Shown here piece by piece: positions 7,165 to 14,272 of a DNA stretch of 21,927 nucleotides (the stretch's first letter is position 1; each line of letters starts with the position of its first letter). The position numbers were made by a program, and so were the translations under genes. The notes under the pieces were generated by a model. It saw nothing but the letters and a program-made list of their open reading frames with translations. It ran no database searches and had not been told where the DNA came from. The stretch covers positions 1 through 21,927 of the forward strand of contig CALESB010000064.1 of NCBI GenBank assembly GCA_937906995.1, in the 5' to 3' direction. The DNA comes from an uncultured Sutterella sp. (lineage in GTDB: Bacteria; Pseudomonadota; Gammaproteobacteria; Burkholderiales; Burkholderiaceae_F).

Positions 7165-8484
7165 CTAATGACGTTTCGCCTCTCCAATGAGGTGAGTGGA
7201 GTCATATTCTCGCTGGTTCTTTGTGTGCTTAAGAATCACTAACAGCATAGAGATCATTACGAAAGCACCAAAGATAAGCATAGTTGTCGGTACACTTAAG
7301 TCCATAGTAATTAGCAACGAATAAATACCAAGCATAATTAAGATAGACAGATTTTCATTGAAGTTTTGCACCGCAATGGATTTGCCTGCGCTCATCAATA
7401 CGTAGCCACGATGTTGTAATAAGGCATTCATAGGAACAACAAAAAAGCCAGCACAAATACCAACAACGACCATAATTGCACCCGCAATCCACATGGCCCA
7501 AGTGACAAGGAAACCGGCAATTTCAATGCCTCCGTTGGGCACCATTGTTTGATTAAAGTAGGCTGCAGCTGTGACTAACGCTCCCATGATAATGCCCATT
7601 GGAAGAACCTTAAGTGAGTTCTTTAAAGACACAAACTGAGCGGCTAAAACGGCTCCAATCGCAATACCGACAGAGACAACAGCTTGCAAAATAGCGCCTT
7701 GCGACAAATCCATACTTAAGGCATGCTCGGCCCACTTTAATACGAGGAATTGCAATACGGCACCAGCTCCCCAGAATAAGGTCGTGACAGAGAGTGAAAT
7801 TTGACCCAAACGGTCGGCCCAAAGTGTACTGCAGCTTTTATAAAACGTTTTTAATGTTTGGACAGGTGCAAAGTCGGCTTTCGGATAGCGTGCGCCAGTG
7901 TCCGGTATCAATAAGTTAACACCTGCAGCGGCAAGGTAGACGAGGACAATGAAAGCAATAGCAGCTTGGGCTGGACTAGCAATACCGAGGGCCTCAAATG
8001 GGAAGCCACAATGAAGAATGACTGAAGAAACGGAGTCATTGATGAGGACGCCCCCCAAAACGACACCTAAAATAATTGAAGCAACTGTCAGACCTTCAAT
8101 CCAACTGTTGGCCAAAACGAGTTTCACTGGAGGAAGAAGCTCTGTCAAAATACCGTATTTCGCAGGTGAATAGGCTGCTGCACCAATACCAACAACTGCG
8201 TATGCTAAGAGTGGGTGAGAGCCAAAGAGCATGAGTAAGCAACCACCAACTTTAAGCATGTTGGTAAGAAACATAACTCGTCCTTTTGGCATAGAGTCAG
8301 CAAAAATACCAACGTAAGCAGCCAAACAGATGTAGCTTAAAACAAAGAAGAGTTTCAATAAAGGAGTCATCCATTCTGGCGCCTGAAGCTGGGTTAATAG
8401 TGCAATGGCGGCAATGAGGAGGGCATTATCGGCCAAACTGGATAGAAATTGAGCCCCCATAATGGAGTAAAAACCACGTTTCAT
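7165..8484 (-). CDS. lplT: Lysophospholipid transporter LplT (MFS)
   Basis: A 439-residue major-facilitator protein of the inner membrane with about 12 hydrophobic segments. LplT flips lysophosphatidylethanolamine from the periplasmic to the cytoplasmic leaflet for re-acylation. Recognisable features are the N-terminal FLSSLADNALLIAAIALL, the loop FADSMPKGRVM, and the family signature SPAKYGILTELLPP followed by NSWIEGLTVASIILGVVLGG. I chose ATG at 8484 (MKRGFYSIMGAQF), with GGGAAG 4-5 nt upstream on the minus strand. A TTG at 8496 would add four residues. The usual partner aas (acyltransferase) is not adjacent. The neighbours are the PAP2-EptA gene (convergent) and alr (divergent). It probably recycles lyso-lipids. 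A direct link to the phosphoethanolamine transferase is only suggested by proximity. Confidence 0.9.
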   Translation of the reverse strand: MKRGFYSIMGAQFLSSLADNALLIAAIALLTQLQAPEWMTPLLKLFFVLSYICLAAYVGIFADSMPKGRVMFLTNMLKVGGCLLMLFGSHPLLAYAVVGIGAAAYSPAKYGILTELLPPVKLVLANSWIEGLTVASIILGVVLGGVLINDSVSSVILHCGFPFEALGIASPAQAAIAFIVLVYLAAAGVNLLIPDTGARYPKADFAPVQTLKTFYKSCSTLWADRLGQISLSVTTLFWGAGAVLQFLVLKWAEHALSMDLSQGAILQAVVSVGIAIGAVLAAQFVSLKNSLKVLPMGIIMGALVTAAAYFNQTMVPNGGIEIAGFLVTWAMWIAGAIMVVVGICAGFFVVPMNALLQHRGYVLMSAGKSIAVQNFNENLSILIMLGIYSLLITMDLSVPTTMLIFGAFVMISMLLVILKHTKNQREYDSTHLIGEAKRH

Positions 8485-8902
8485 TTTGCTTCCCAAATTA
8501 AGCTAATCTTTGGATTTTAACAAAAATAGCCATTGAACTAACGGCAGCAAAGACTAAGGTTCTCACTAAGTAGTGTTAGTCACACGAAGCTGTCGGCGTT
8601 ATCCTAGTCCAAAATTTTTAAAGTTAACGAAGGGATTTGTAAAAGAATTTTTTACAACCTCATATCTTATTTATTTGAGAAAAATAAATTATTCTTTTAA
8701 TTCAATTGGTTGAGCCATAAATCGGCATTCTTTTAGAAGATATGGGATATTAGGGAGTTTTTTAATTTAGACAAGTATTAGGCTTTTGTTGCACTTGAAC
8801 TACCCCGAATACAGATTCAGTGCGCTAAGATTTAGGCTATTGTTTTTTTGTATTAGATGTGGAAGCTGTCATTATTTGCTTTCATGGGGGAGTTTTTGCA
8901 AT
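8485..8902. other. Divergent intergenic region lplT/alr
   Basis: This 418-bp AT-rich stretch between the lplT and alr starts has no ORF I believe. An open frame runs into alr from 8786, but its 39 extra codons (FCIRCGSCHYLLSW and so on) do not resemble Alr. The region should hold promoters for both genes. The only ordered structure I see is a pair of palindromes at 8637-8689, listed separately. Confidence 0.6.
8637..8689. promoter_or_regulatory. Two 21-bp palindromes, candidate operators
   Basis: TTGTAAAA-N5-TTTTACAA (8637-8657) and ATTTATTT-N5-AAATAAAT (8669-8689) are both perfect 8-5-8 inverted repeats. Their centres (8647 and 8679) are 32 bp apart, about three helical turns. They lie between the divergent lplT and alr. 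The sequences differ from each other and are AT-rich, so chance is possible. Confidence 0.3.
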
Positions 8903-9991
8903 ATGCCTCGTCCTATATGTGCCACTATTCATATGGGTTCTTTGCGTCACAATCTAGAGCGCATGCGTCGAGCGGCTCAAGGTCGTACCCTTTGGGCGGT
9001 AGTTAAAGCCAATGCCTACGGACATGGAATGCTCCGAGCAGCTCGGGCGTTTGCCGATGCCGATGGGCTGGCAATGATTGATTTATGTGATGCAAAGGCT
9101 GTACGCGAGGCAGGTTGGGAAAAGCGAATTCTCTTAATCGAAGGTTTTTTTGACGAAACAGATCTACCAGTTGTCGAGAACTATCATCTAGAAACATTGG
9201 TTCATAATCGACGAATGATTGACATGTTAAAGGCTCATGCCCCATATAAATCAATAAAAGTTCATATCAAGATTAACTCAGGTATGAATCGCTTGGGCTT
9301 TTTGCCACTTGAAGCTCGGATGGTTAAGGATGAGCTTATGTCAATCCCAGGTGTAGAGGTGATGGGGTTTGTAACCCACTTTGCCAATGCGGAACCTAGT
9401 TATTTGTCTGAAAACCCATCATCCGTAGCAAAGCAACTTGCACGCATGGGGCGTTTAGCTCAAGTTGAAGAAAATCTTTGTATGGCCAACTCGGCGGCCT
9501 TGCTGTTTCGTAGTGAAGTGGGTGGAGAGGCTGTGCGAGCAGGTGTGGCTTTATATGGTGCAAGCCCGGATGCAAAAATTTCTAGTGAAGAATTAGGAAT
9601 TAAGCCAGCAATGACGCTATCGGCAAAAATTTTGACCATTCAAGATGTAGCAAAGGGTGAAGCAATAGGCTATGGCTCTCGCTTCATTACAAAGCGTCCT
9701 TCACGAATTGCCGTGGTAGCTTGTGGATATGCAGATGGATACCCTCGAGCAACGCCAGATGGTACCCCAACATTTGTCGAAGGTAAGATTGCTCCAATAG
9801 CTGGCGCAGTTTCAATGGATATGTTGACCATTGATGTAACAGATATTCCTGAGGCAAAGATTGGTAGTGTGGTTGAGTTGTGGGGTAAGAATATTGCTAT
9901 TAATGATGTCGCAACCCACTGCCATACCATTGGCTATGAATTAATGTGCGCATTGGCTTTACGAGTCCCAGTCGTTGAGGATGAAAATTAA
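8903..9991 (+). CDS. alr: Alanine racemase
   Basis: A PLP-dependent enzyme that makes D-alanine for peptidoglycan in the cytoplasm. It has 362 residues, typical for the family. The PLP lysine is K35 in WAVVKANAYGHG, and the second catalytic residue is Y257 in AIGYGSRF. Other landmarks are HIKINSGMNRLGF, NSAALLF, VRAGVALYG, VACGYADGYPR and GAVSMDMLTIDVT. I chose ATG at 8903 (MPRPICATIHMGSLRHNL), which matches the usual Alr N-terminus and has GGGGGAG about 10 nt upstream. The frame stays open back to 8786, but that extension is unlike the family. Its TAA shares a base with the radA ATG (TAATG), so the two are coupled. The alr-radA pairing is familiar from Burkholderiales. Confidence 0.95.
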   Translation: MPRPICATIHMGSLRHNLERMRRAAQGRTLWAVVKANAYGHGMLRAARAFADADGLAMIDLCDAKAVREAGWEKRILLIEGFFDETDLPVVENYHLETLVHNRRMIDMLKAHAPYKSIKVHIKINSGMNRLGFLPLEARMVKDELMSIPGVEVMGFVTHFANAEPSYLSENPSSVAKQLARMGRLAQVEENLCMANSAALLFRSEVGGEAVRAGVALYGASPDAKISSEELGIKPAMTLSAKILTIQDVAKGEAIGYGSRFITKRPSRIAVVACGYADGYPRATPDGTPTFVEGKIAPIAGAVSMDMLTIDVTDIPEAKIGSVVELWGKNIAINDVATHCHTIGYELMCALALRVPVVEDEN

Positions 9992-11376
9992 TGGCCACAT
10001 CAAAGAAAAAAAAGATTGAATTTGTTTGCTCAGAATGTGGTGGTACAACTGTCAAATGGGCAGGAAAATGTCCGCATTGTGGTCAGTGGAATACATTAAA
10101 AGAGTTTGTTGTAGAAACGGGTGCAGCTGCCCGCTTTGGTGATGCTCGTTCCAGAACCTCAATCATTAAAGCAAGTAAAGTACTGAATTTAGACGAGGTT
10201 CAGGCAGAAGAGGTCCCTCGTATCATTACAGGCTTCTCAGAATTTGACCGTGTGATGGGGGGAGGCCTTGTCCCTGGGGCAGTATCTTTGATTGGGGGCG
10301 ATCCAGGTATTGGTAAGTCCACTTTATTGCTTCAAGTGATGCACCGCCTAGTTAGCGAAGGCATTCGTGCTTTGTACGTTAGTGGTGAAGAAAGTCCTGG
10401 TCAGATTGCACTACGAGCCAAGAGATTGGGAGTTGAGCCAAAGGGACTGCGTTTAATGAGTGAGATTCAATTGGAAAACATTGAAGCAACACTTCTTGCA
10501 GAAAAACCTCAATTTGTTGTAATTGACTCTATTCAAACGCTTTTTTCCGAACAGTTGGAGTCTGCTCCTGGTTCGGTAACTCAAGTAAGAGAGTGTTCTG
10601 CTCGCTTAACACGAATCGCAAAAAACGAAGGAATCACTTTAATTTTTGTTGGACACGTGACCAAAGACGGCAATTTAGCTGGACCTCGTGTTCTTGAGCA
10701 TATTGTTGATACTGTTCTTTATTTTGAAGGGGAAACTCACTCCAATTTCCGATTAATTCGTGCCTTCAAGAACCGCTTTGGTGCAGTAAACGAATTGGGG
10801 GTTTTTGCCATGACAGATCGTGGGTTACGAGGAGTATCAAACCCATCTGCAATATTTCTCTCTGAGCATAAAGGGAATGTACCAGGATCTGTTGTGATGG
10901 TAACTCAAGAGGGAACCCGACCTCTATTGGTTGAGGTACAAGCATTGGTAGATGCCACACACTTGCCAAGCCCGAGGCGACTATCTGTTGGCTTAGATCA
11001 ACAAAGATTGGCAATGTTGCTAGCAGTGCTTCATCGTCATGCTGGACTGGCTTGTTTTGATCAAGATGTATTTGTTAATGCTGTAGGAGGCGTTAAAATA
11101 ACAGAACCTGCAGCTGATTTGGCTGTGTTATTAGCGATTTATTCCTCGATGCGCAATCGAGCTCTGCCAGAAGGGCTAGTCGTCTTTGGGGAAGTTGGCT
11201 TGTCAGGAGAAATTCGTCCTGCACCTCGTGGACAAGAAAGACTGAAAGAGGCGGCTAAGTTGGGATTTGGCCGGGCGATTATTCCTAAAGCTAATGCGCC
11301 TAAAGCATCAATCGAAGGTCTCGAAATCATCGCAGTTGATCGATTAAGTGATGCTTTAAATGCACTGACGCAATAA
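9991..11376 (+). CDS. radA: DNA repair ATPase RadA (Sms)
   Basis: A RecA-like branch-migration and recombination helper of 461 residues. It has an N-terminal zinc finger with C13-x2-C16 and C27-x2-C30, a RecA-type ATPase core with Walker A GGDPGIGKST (K109) and Walker B-like FVVIDSIQTL, the RadA-specific KNRFG motif starting at K260, and a C-terminal Lon-protease-like domain (from about 290: LVEVQALVD, SVGLDQQRLAML, VFVNAVGGVKI). The Lon-like domain is non-proteolytic in the family. Translation is coupled to alr through TAATG. The next gene, the UreE-like protein, starts 27 bp after the stop, so all three probably share a transcript. Confidence 0.95.
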   Translation: MATSKKKKIEFVCSECGGTTVKWAGKCPHCGQWNTLKEFVVETGAAARFGDARSRTSIIKASKVLNLDEVQAEEVPRIITGFSEFDRVMGGGLVPGAVSLIGGDPGIGKSTLLLQVMHRLVSEGIRALYVSGEESPGQIALRAKRLGVEPKGLRLMSEIQLENIEATLLAEKPQFVVIDSIQTLFSEQLESAPGSVTQVRECSARLTRIAKNEGITLIFVGHVTKDGNLAGPRVLEHIVDTVLYFEGETHSNFRLIRAFKNRFGAVNELGVFAMTDRGLRGVSNPSAIFLSEHKGNVPGSVVMVTQEGTRPLLVEVQALVDATHLPSPRRLSVGLDQQRLAMLLAVLHRHAGLACFDQDVFVNAVGGVKITEPAADLAVLLAIYSSMRNRALPEGLVVFGEVGLSGEIRPAPRGQERLKEAAKLGFGRAIIPKANAPKASIEGLEIIAVDRLSDALNALTQ

Positions 11377-11403
11377 AGATTTTTTAACAGAAGGATAAAT
11401 GTC

Positions 11404-12186
11404 ATGAAGATTACGAAAATTCTTTCTCCCAAGGCGGCTCCCGCGAAGACGATTTTAGATCGTGCAGATCACGTTGCTTTAACAAGTGCTCAACGTAAGG
11501 CCTTACCCAAGGAATTTGTACTTGGTGAAAAGCACTTAGAAGTGGCGATTGAAGATATGCGTCCTTTAAACGTTGGTGATGTGCTTTTGGATGAAGCCGG
11601 TGGCTTTTATGTTATCGAAGCTCATGAAGAACCTGTTTTTATCATCAAGGGGGATGAAGAGGTCGTCGCTGAAGCAGTGGTCGCACTTTTAAATCGTGGT
11701 ATTGAAGTTGCCCATTGTGAAAATGGCTTTGCCGTTTTGCAAGACGCCACCTTAGCTCGTTTGTTATCTGCAGTGGGTCTGGAATTTGAAGAAGGTGTTA
11801 TTGCCTTCGATCCGATTCGCATGCAAGAGGAAGAAGAAAGCTGTGGTTGCGGCTGTGGTTGTGGTGGTCATGAACATCACCATGAACATGGTGAAGGCTG
11901 TGGTTGTGGCGGCCATCATCACCATCATGAACATGGCGAGGGCTGTGGCTGCGGTGGACATCATCACCATCATGCGCATGGTGAAGGTTGTGGTTGTGGT
12001 GGTCACGACCATCATCACGAACATGGTGAAGGATGCGGTTGTGGCGGTCATCACCATCATCATGAAAGTGGCGAAGGTTGCGGCTGTGGTGGTCATCACC
12101 ATCATGAACATGGCGAGGGCTGTGGTTGCGGCGAACATCACCACGATCATGCAGAAGGTCAATGCTGCTGCAAGAGTGAAAAATAG
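11404..12186 (+). CDS. UreE-like metallochaperone with a long Cys/His-repeat tail
   Basis: A 260-residue protein. Residues 1-140 align by eye with UreE: ITKIL near the start, RADHVALTSAQRKALPKEF, then NVGDVLLDEAGGFYVIEAHEEPVFIIKG, then a second domain around LLNRGIEVAHCENG and LARLLSAVGLEFE. UreE delivers nickel to urease. Here the family's key GNRH histidine is replaced (N97-R98-G99), although H104 and C105 are close by. Residues 146-260 are a tail of about seven units of the pattern HGEGCGCGGHHHHHE, 19 Cys and 36 His in all, ending QCCCKSEK. Such a tail should bind several soft or borderline metal ions (Ni, Zn, Cu, Co). No urease genes are in the window. AAGGA lies 8 nt before the ATG. It follows radA by 27 bp. 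The function could be nickel delivery to another enzyme, metal storage or detoxification; I cannot decide. Confidence 0.8.
   Translation: MKITKILSPKAAPAKTILDRADHVALTSAQRKALPKEFVLGEKHLEVAIEDMRPLNVGDVLLDEAGGFYVIEAHEEPVFIIKGDEEVVAEAVVALLNRGIEVAHCENGFAVLQDATLARLLSAVGLEFEEGVIAFDPIRMQEEEESCGCGCGCGGHEHHHEHGEGCGCGGHHHHHEHGEGCGCGGHHHHHAHGEGCGCGGHDHHHEHGEGCGCGGHHHHHESGEGCGCGGHHHHEHGEGCGCGEHHHDHAEGQCCCKSEK
11839..12153 (+). repeat. In-frame tandem repeat of about 45 bp encoding CGCGGH-type units
   Basis: Seven units encode variants of HGEGCGCGGHHHHHE. Units 2-5 and 7 are 15 codons and unit 6 is 14 codons. The first unit is irregular (SCGCGCGCGGHEHHHE). Synonymous differences between units (for example tgtggttgtggc versus tgcggttgtggc) show they have diverged at the DNA level while the protein pattern was kept. 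Copy-number change by slippage is plausible. Confidence 0.9.
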
Positions 12187-12239
12187 TTTGTTGTCTGCAG
12201 TTGCACTCGGTTAATACGGGTGGTGGCGCTGTCAAAAAT

Positions 12240-12276
12240 CCTCATGATTATTAAGTTAATTGTGAGGTTTTTTTTT
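12240..12276 (+). terminator. Rho-independent terminator after the UreE-like gene
   Basis: CCTCA (12240-12244) pairs with TGAGG (12263-12267), with an inner ATTA/TAAT pairing. A run of nine T follows (12268-12276). It lies 54 bp after the stop and closes the alr-radA-ureE-like operon. Confidence 0.8.
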
Positions 12277-12617
12277 GAATCAATGCATCTATTTTTTGTA
12301 GCTAAAAATGCAATGGTATATTCGGCCGTGAATGTTGATTAAAAGTTCAAAAGGACGTAATTCTGTGTGCAAATTTAGTTTATTTGTACCGCAAGATTAA
12401 AACCATGTGGTACACACATCCACTTTTTTTGATGTAAGTGATGGGAAATGGCTATTAAAGGGATCGTCACAAAGTGTGTGCCAATTGTGTGCCTTTTTGT
12501 GTGCAATTTTAGTCAAGAATGGCATAAAACAGTTTAAAAGCAGCACACTGCTTAGCCATTTGCAATTGGGTAAGTGATTGATTATTAAGAGAAAGTTTGA
12601 CTTTTGAAAAGTGAGAA
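12277..12617. other. Gene-free stretch beside the tRNA-Leu 3' end
   Basis: I find no credible ORF in these 341 bp. They hold a hairpin GTACCGCA/TGTGGTAC (12386-12393 with 12406-12413, one G-T pair) and a set of GTGTGC repeats listed separately. Position next to the 3' end of a tRNA, together with the repeats, suggests a past or potential integration site. No integrase gene or second copy of the tRNA end is present. Confidence 0.45.
12365..12548. repeat. GTGTGC repeat cluster
   Basis: GTGTGC occurs in direct orientation at 12365, 12476, 12487 and 12499, and inverted (GCACAC) at 12543. The three middle copies are 11 and 12 bp apart. The first and fourth extend to GTGTGCAAATTTAGT and GTGTGCAATTTTAGT, a 15-bp repeat with one mismatch, 134 bp apart. 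This resembles an array of protein-binding sites. Confidence 0.55.
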
Positions 12618-12703
12618 TGGTGCGGGAGATCGGACTCGAACCGACACGCCTTAACAGCGTCAGGACCTAAACCTGGTGCGTCTACCAATTTCGCCACCCC
12701 CGC
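12618..12703 (-). tRNA. tRNA-Leu (anticodon UAG)
   Basis: On the minus strand the gene reads GCGGGGGTGGCGAAATTGG at its 5' end and CTCCCGCACCA at its 3' end, with CCA encoded. The anticodon arm is CCAGG-TTTAGGT-CCTGA, giving anticodon TAG. The long variable arm (ACGCTGTTAAGGCGT) and the 86-nt length are typical of leucine tRNAs. The T-arm GTTCGAGTCC is canonical. The acceptor stem pairs fully, with one G-T. Confidence 0.97.
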
Positions 12704-12716
12704 GACCAGATCGTCT

Positions 12717-12745
12717 ATTTTACACAATGTTTATCACAGACTCAA
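12717..12745 (-). promoter_or_regulatory. Sigma-70-type promoter for tRNA-Leu
   Basis: On the minus strand TTGAGT (complement of 12740-12745) and TAAAAT (complement of 12717-12722) are separated by 17 bp. The -10 ends 13 bp before the first tRNA base, which fits a short leader. The promoter lies just past the terminator of the purine permease gene, which is transcribed in the same direction. Confidence 0.7.
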
Positions 12746-12747
12746 GA

Positions 12748-12774
12748 AAAACGGCCCGTTTTAAGGGCCGTTTT
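12748..12774 (-). terminator. Rho-independent terminator of the purine permease gene
   Basis: AAAACGGCCC (12748-12757) pairs with GGGCCGTTTT (12765-12774) around a 7-nt loop. Read on the minus strand it ends in GTTTTTC, 11 bp after the permease stop. Confidence 0.9.
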
Positions 12775-12785
12775 ATGACAAGAAA

Positions 12786-14096
12786 TTATCGAAGAACAAA
12801 ATTAATTGCAAATGCAGTGGCAATTAATACAGTAACGACAGATAACTCTCTTTCTTTGCCAGTGAGAAGCTTAAGCAACACATAGCTAATGAAGCCAAGC
12901 CCAAAACCTGTGGCAACATTAAAAGTGAGCGGCATCGTGAGGATAGTCAAAAATGCTGGCATCCCTGTTGTAAAGTCCTCGAAGTGAATGTGGACAACAG
13001 ATTGCATCATCAATGCACCAACGACGATTAAAGCTGCAGCGGTAGCGTAGCCAGGAACGATGTGTACAACAGGCAAAATGAGCAAACAAGCTAAGAATAA
13101 GATAGCTGTAACAAAGGGAACCATGCCTGTGCGTCCACCTTCAGCGATGGCAGCAGCACTCTCTACGTAACTCGTGCAAGTCGGCGTGCCGATAATCCCG
13201 GAGCCCATAGTGGCAACAGAGTCAGATAAAAGTGCACGATTCAAACCTTCAATATGGCCTGTTTTCATATCCATCATGCGGGCTCGTTGGCTTAGCCCAA
13301 TGAGTGTTCCCATGTTGTCAAACAAGTCAACCATGGTTAATGTGAAAACAATCGTTACGATGCCGTATTCAAAAACAGACTTAAAGTTAAGCTGTAAGAA
13401 TGTCTCGGCAGGGAAATAACTTTTCGGTAATGCCATATTAGAAAAGTCAGGTATTGGTGTTGCTCCAACCAGCATACCAATGACAGTAATCGTAATGATG
13501 CCAATGATCATGGCTCCTCGAACCTGACGGACCATTAAAGCACCGATAAAGATCGCACCAAAGCCTGCCAATAGGGGCTCCCAATTGGTCATATCACCAA
13601 ACGCAACAAAGGTTGATGGGTCTGCGACGATAATGCCGGCATTTTTCATACCGATAAAGGAAATGAAACATCCAAGGCCAACAACAATGGCGTATTTAAT
13701 ATCTAAAGGGACCGCACTGATGATGAGTTCTCGGACTCGGGTTACTGTCAAAAGTAAGAAAATAAAGCCGGAAATGAAAACTGCGGCGAGACCGGCCTGC
13801 CAACTCAATCCCATTGGACCACAGACATAGTAAGCAAAGAAGGCACAAATCCCAAGTCCGGGAGCCACAATGACAGGGAAGTTGGCATAAAAAGCCATCA
13901 GCAAACTAGCAATAGCAGTGGCCCAAATAACGGCTACTGTAGCAGCCTCTTTAGGCATACCTGCATCAGAAAGCATTGCCGGTACGACAAACAAAACATA
14001 ACAGACCGTGATAAAGCCAGTCAGGCCTGCCATTAGCTCTTGTTTGAGGTTAGTATTTTTTTCCTCAAATTTAAAGATTTTGGCGAGAAACTCCAT
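12786..14096 (-). CDS. AzgA/PbuG-type purine (hypoxanthine/guanine/adenine) permease
   Basis: A 436-residue inner-membrane transporter of the AzgA branch of the NCS2 families, with about 12-14 hydrophobic segments. Signatures include the N-terminal KQELMAGLTGFITVCYVLFVVPAML, VIVAPGLGICAFFAYYV, LTMVDLFDNMGTLIGLSQRA and GTPTCTSYVESAAAIAEGGRTG. Members take up purine bases by proton symport; which base cannot be read from the sequence. I chose ATG at 14096 (MEFLAKIFKFEE), with GGAG 7 nt upstream on the minus strand. The frame is open to 14168, but the extra residues do not match the family. It is monocistronic, with its own terminator, and is divergent from the dehydrogenase gene. No purine riboswitch is recognisable upstream. 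Confidence 0.92.
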   Translation of the reverse strand: MEFLAKIFKFEEKNTNLKQELMAGLTGFITVCYVLFVVPAMLSDAGMPKEAATVAVIWATAIASLLMAFYANFPVIVAPGLGICAFFAYYVCGPMGLSWQAGLAAVFISGFIFLLLTVTRVRELIISAVPLDIKYAIVVGLGCFISFIGMKNAGIIVADPSTFVAFGDMTNWEPLLAGFGAIFIGALMVRQVRGAMIIGIITITVIGMLVGATPIPDFSNMALPKSYFPAETFLQLNFKSVFEYGIVTIVFTLTMVDLFDNMGTLIGLSQRARMMDMKTGHIEGLNRALLSDSVATMGSGIIGTPTCTSYVESAAAIAEGGRTGMVPFVTAILFLACLLILPVVHIVPGYATAAALIVVGALMMQSVVHIHFEDFTTGMPAFLTILTMPLTFNVATGFGLGFISYVLLKLLTGKERELSVVTVLIATAFAINFVLR

Positions 14097-14173
14097 CGAA
14101 GAACTCCAACAAAAATAAGTTGCCTCAATCATATAGCGAGAAGGCATTTTTGAAAACAATAGATACATCTTTT

Positions 14174-14245
14174 TTTAATTAATGGAAAATCTGCATTAAC
14201 ACGACGCTTCGAATTTGTCATTATTAGAAGAGCATTTAATTAATG
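14174..14245. promoter_or_regulatory. Repeated TTTAATTAATG motif between divergent genes
   Basis: TTTAATTAATG occurs at 14174-14184 and 14235-14245, 61 bp apart, in the region between the permease and the dehydrogenase. Each contains the palindrome TTAATTAA. It could be a pair of operator sites, or chance in AT-rich DNA. Confidence 0.25.
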
Positions 14246-14272
14246 AATTTCTTTTCCTTCATTGAGGTTGAT

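Noticed and set aside
8786..8902. N-terminal extension of alanine racemase
   Set aside because: The 39 extra residues are not Alr-like, while ATG at 8903 has a good Shine-Dalgarno and the canonical MPRPI start.
11839..12153. Regular repeats that could be mistaken for a CRISPR array
   Set aside because: Units are contiguous with no unique spacers, stay in frame and encode a metal-binding pattern. No cas genes are present.
11764..12235. Long open frames on both strands across the Cys/His repeat
   Set aside because: They are by-products of the tandem repeat: translations are low-complexity runs of V/A/M/T or H/D with no start context. The UreE-like frame has a recognisable fold, a Shine-Dalgarno and operon position.
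14097..14168. Longer start of the purine permease
   Set aside because: The added 24 residues have no family similarity. ATG at 14096 has GGAG at ideal spacing.
14097..14272. Purine riboswitch before the purine permease
   Set aside because: I looked on the minus strand for the conserved three-way junction and loop motifs and did not find them.
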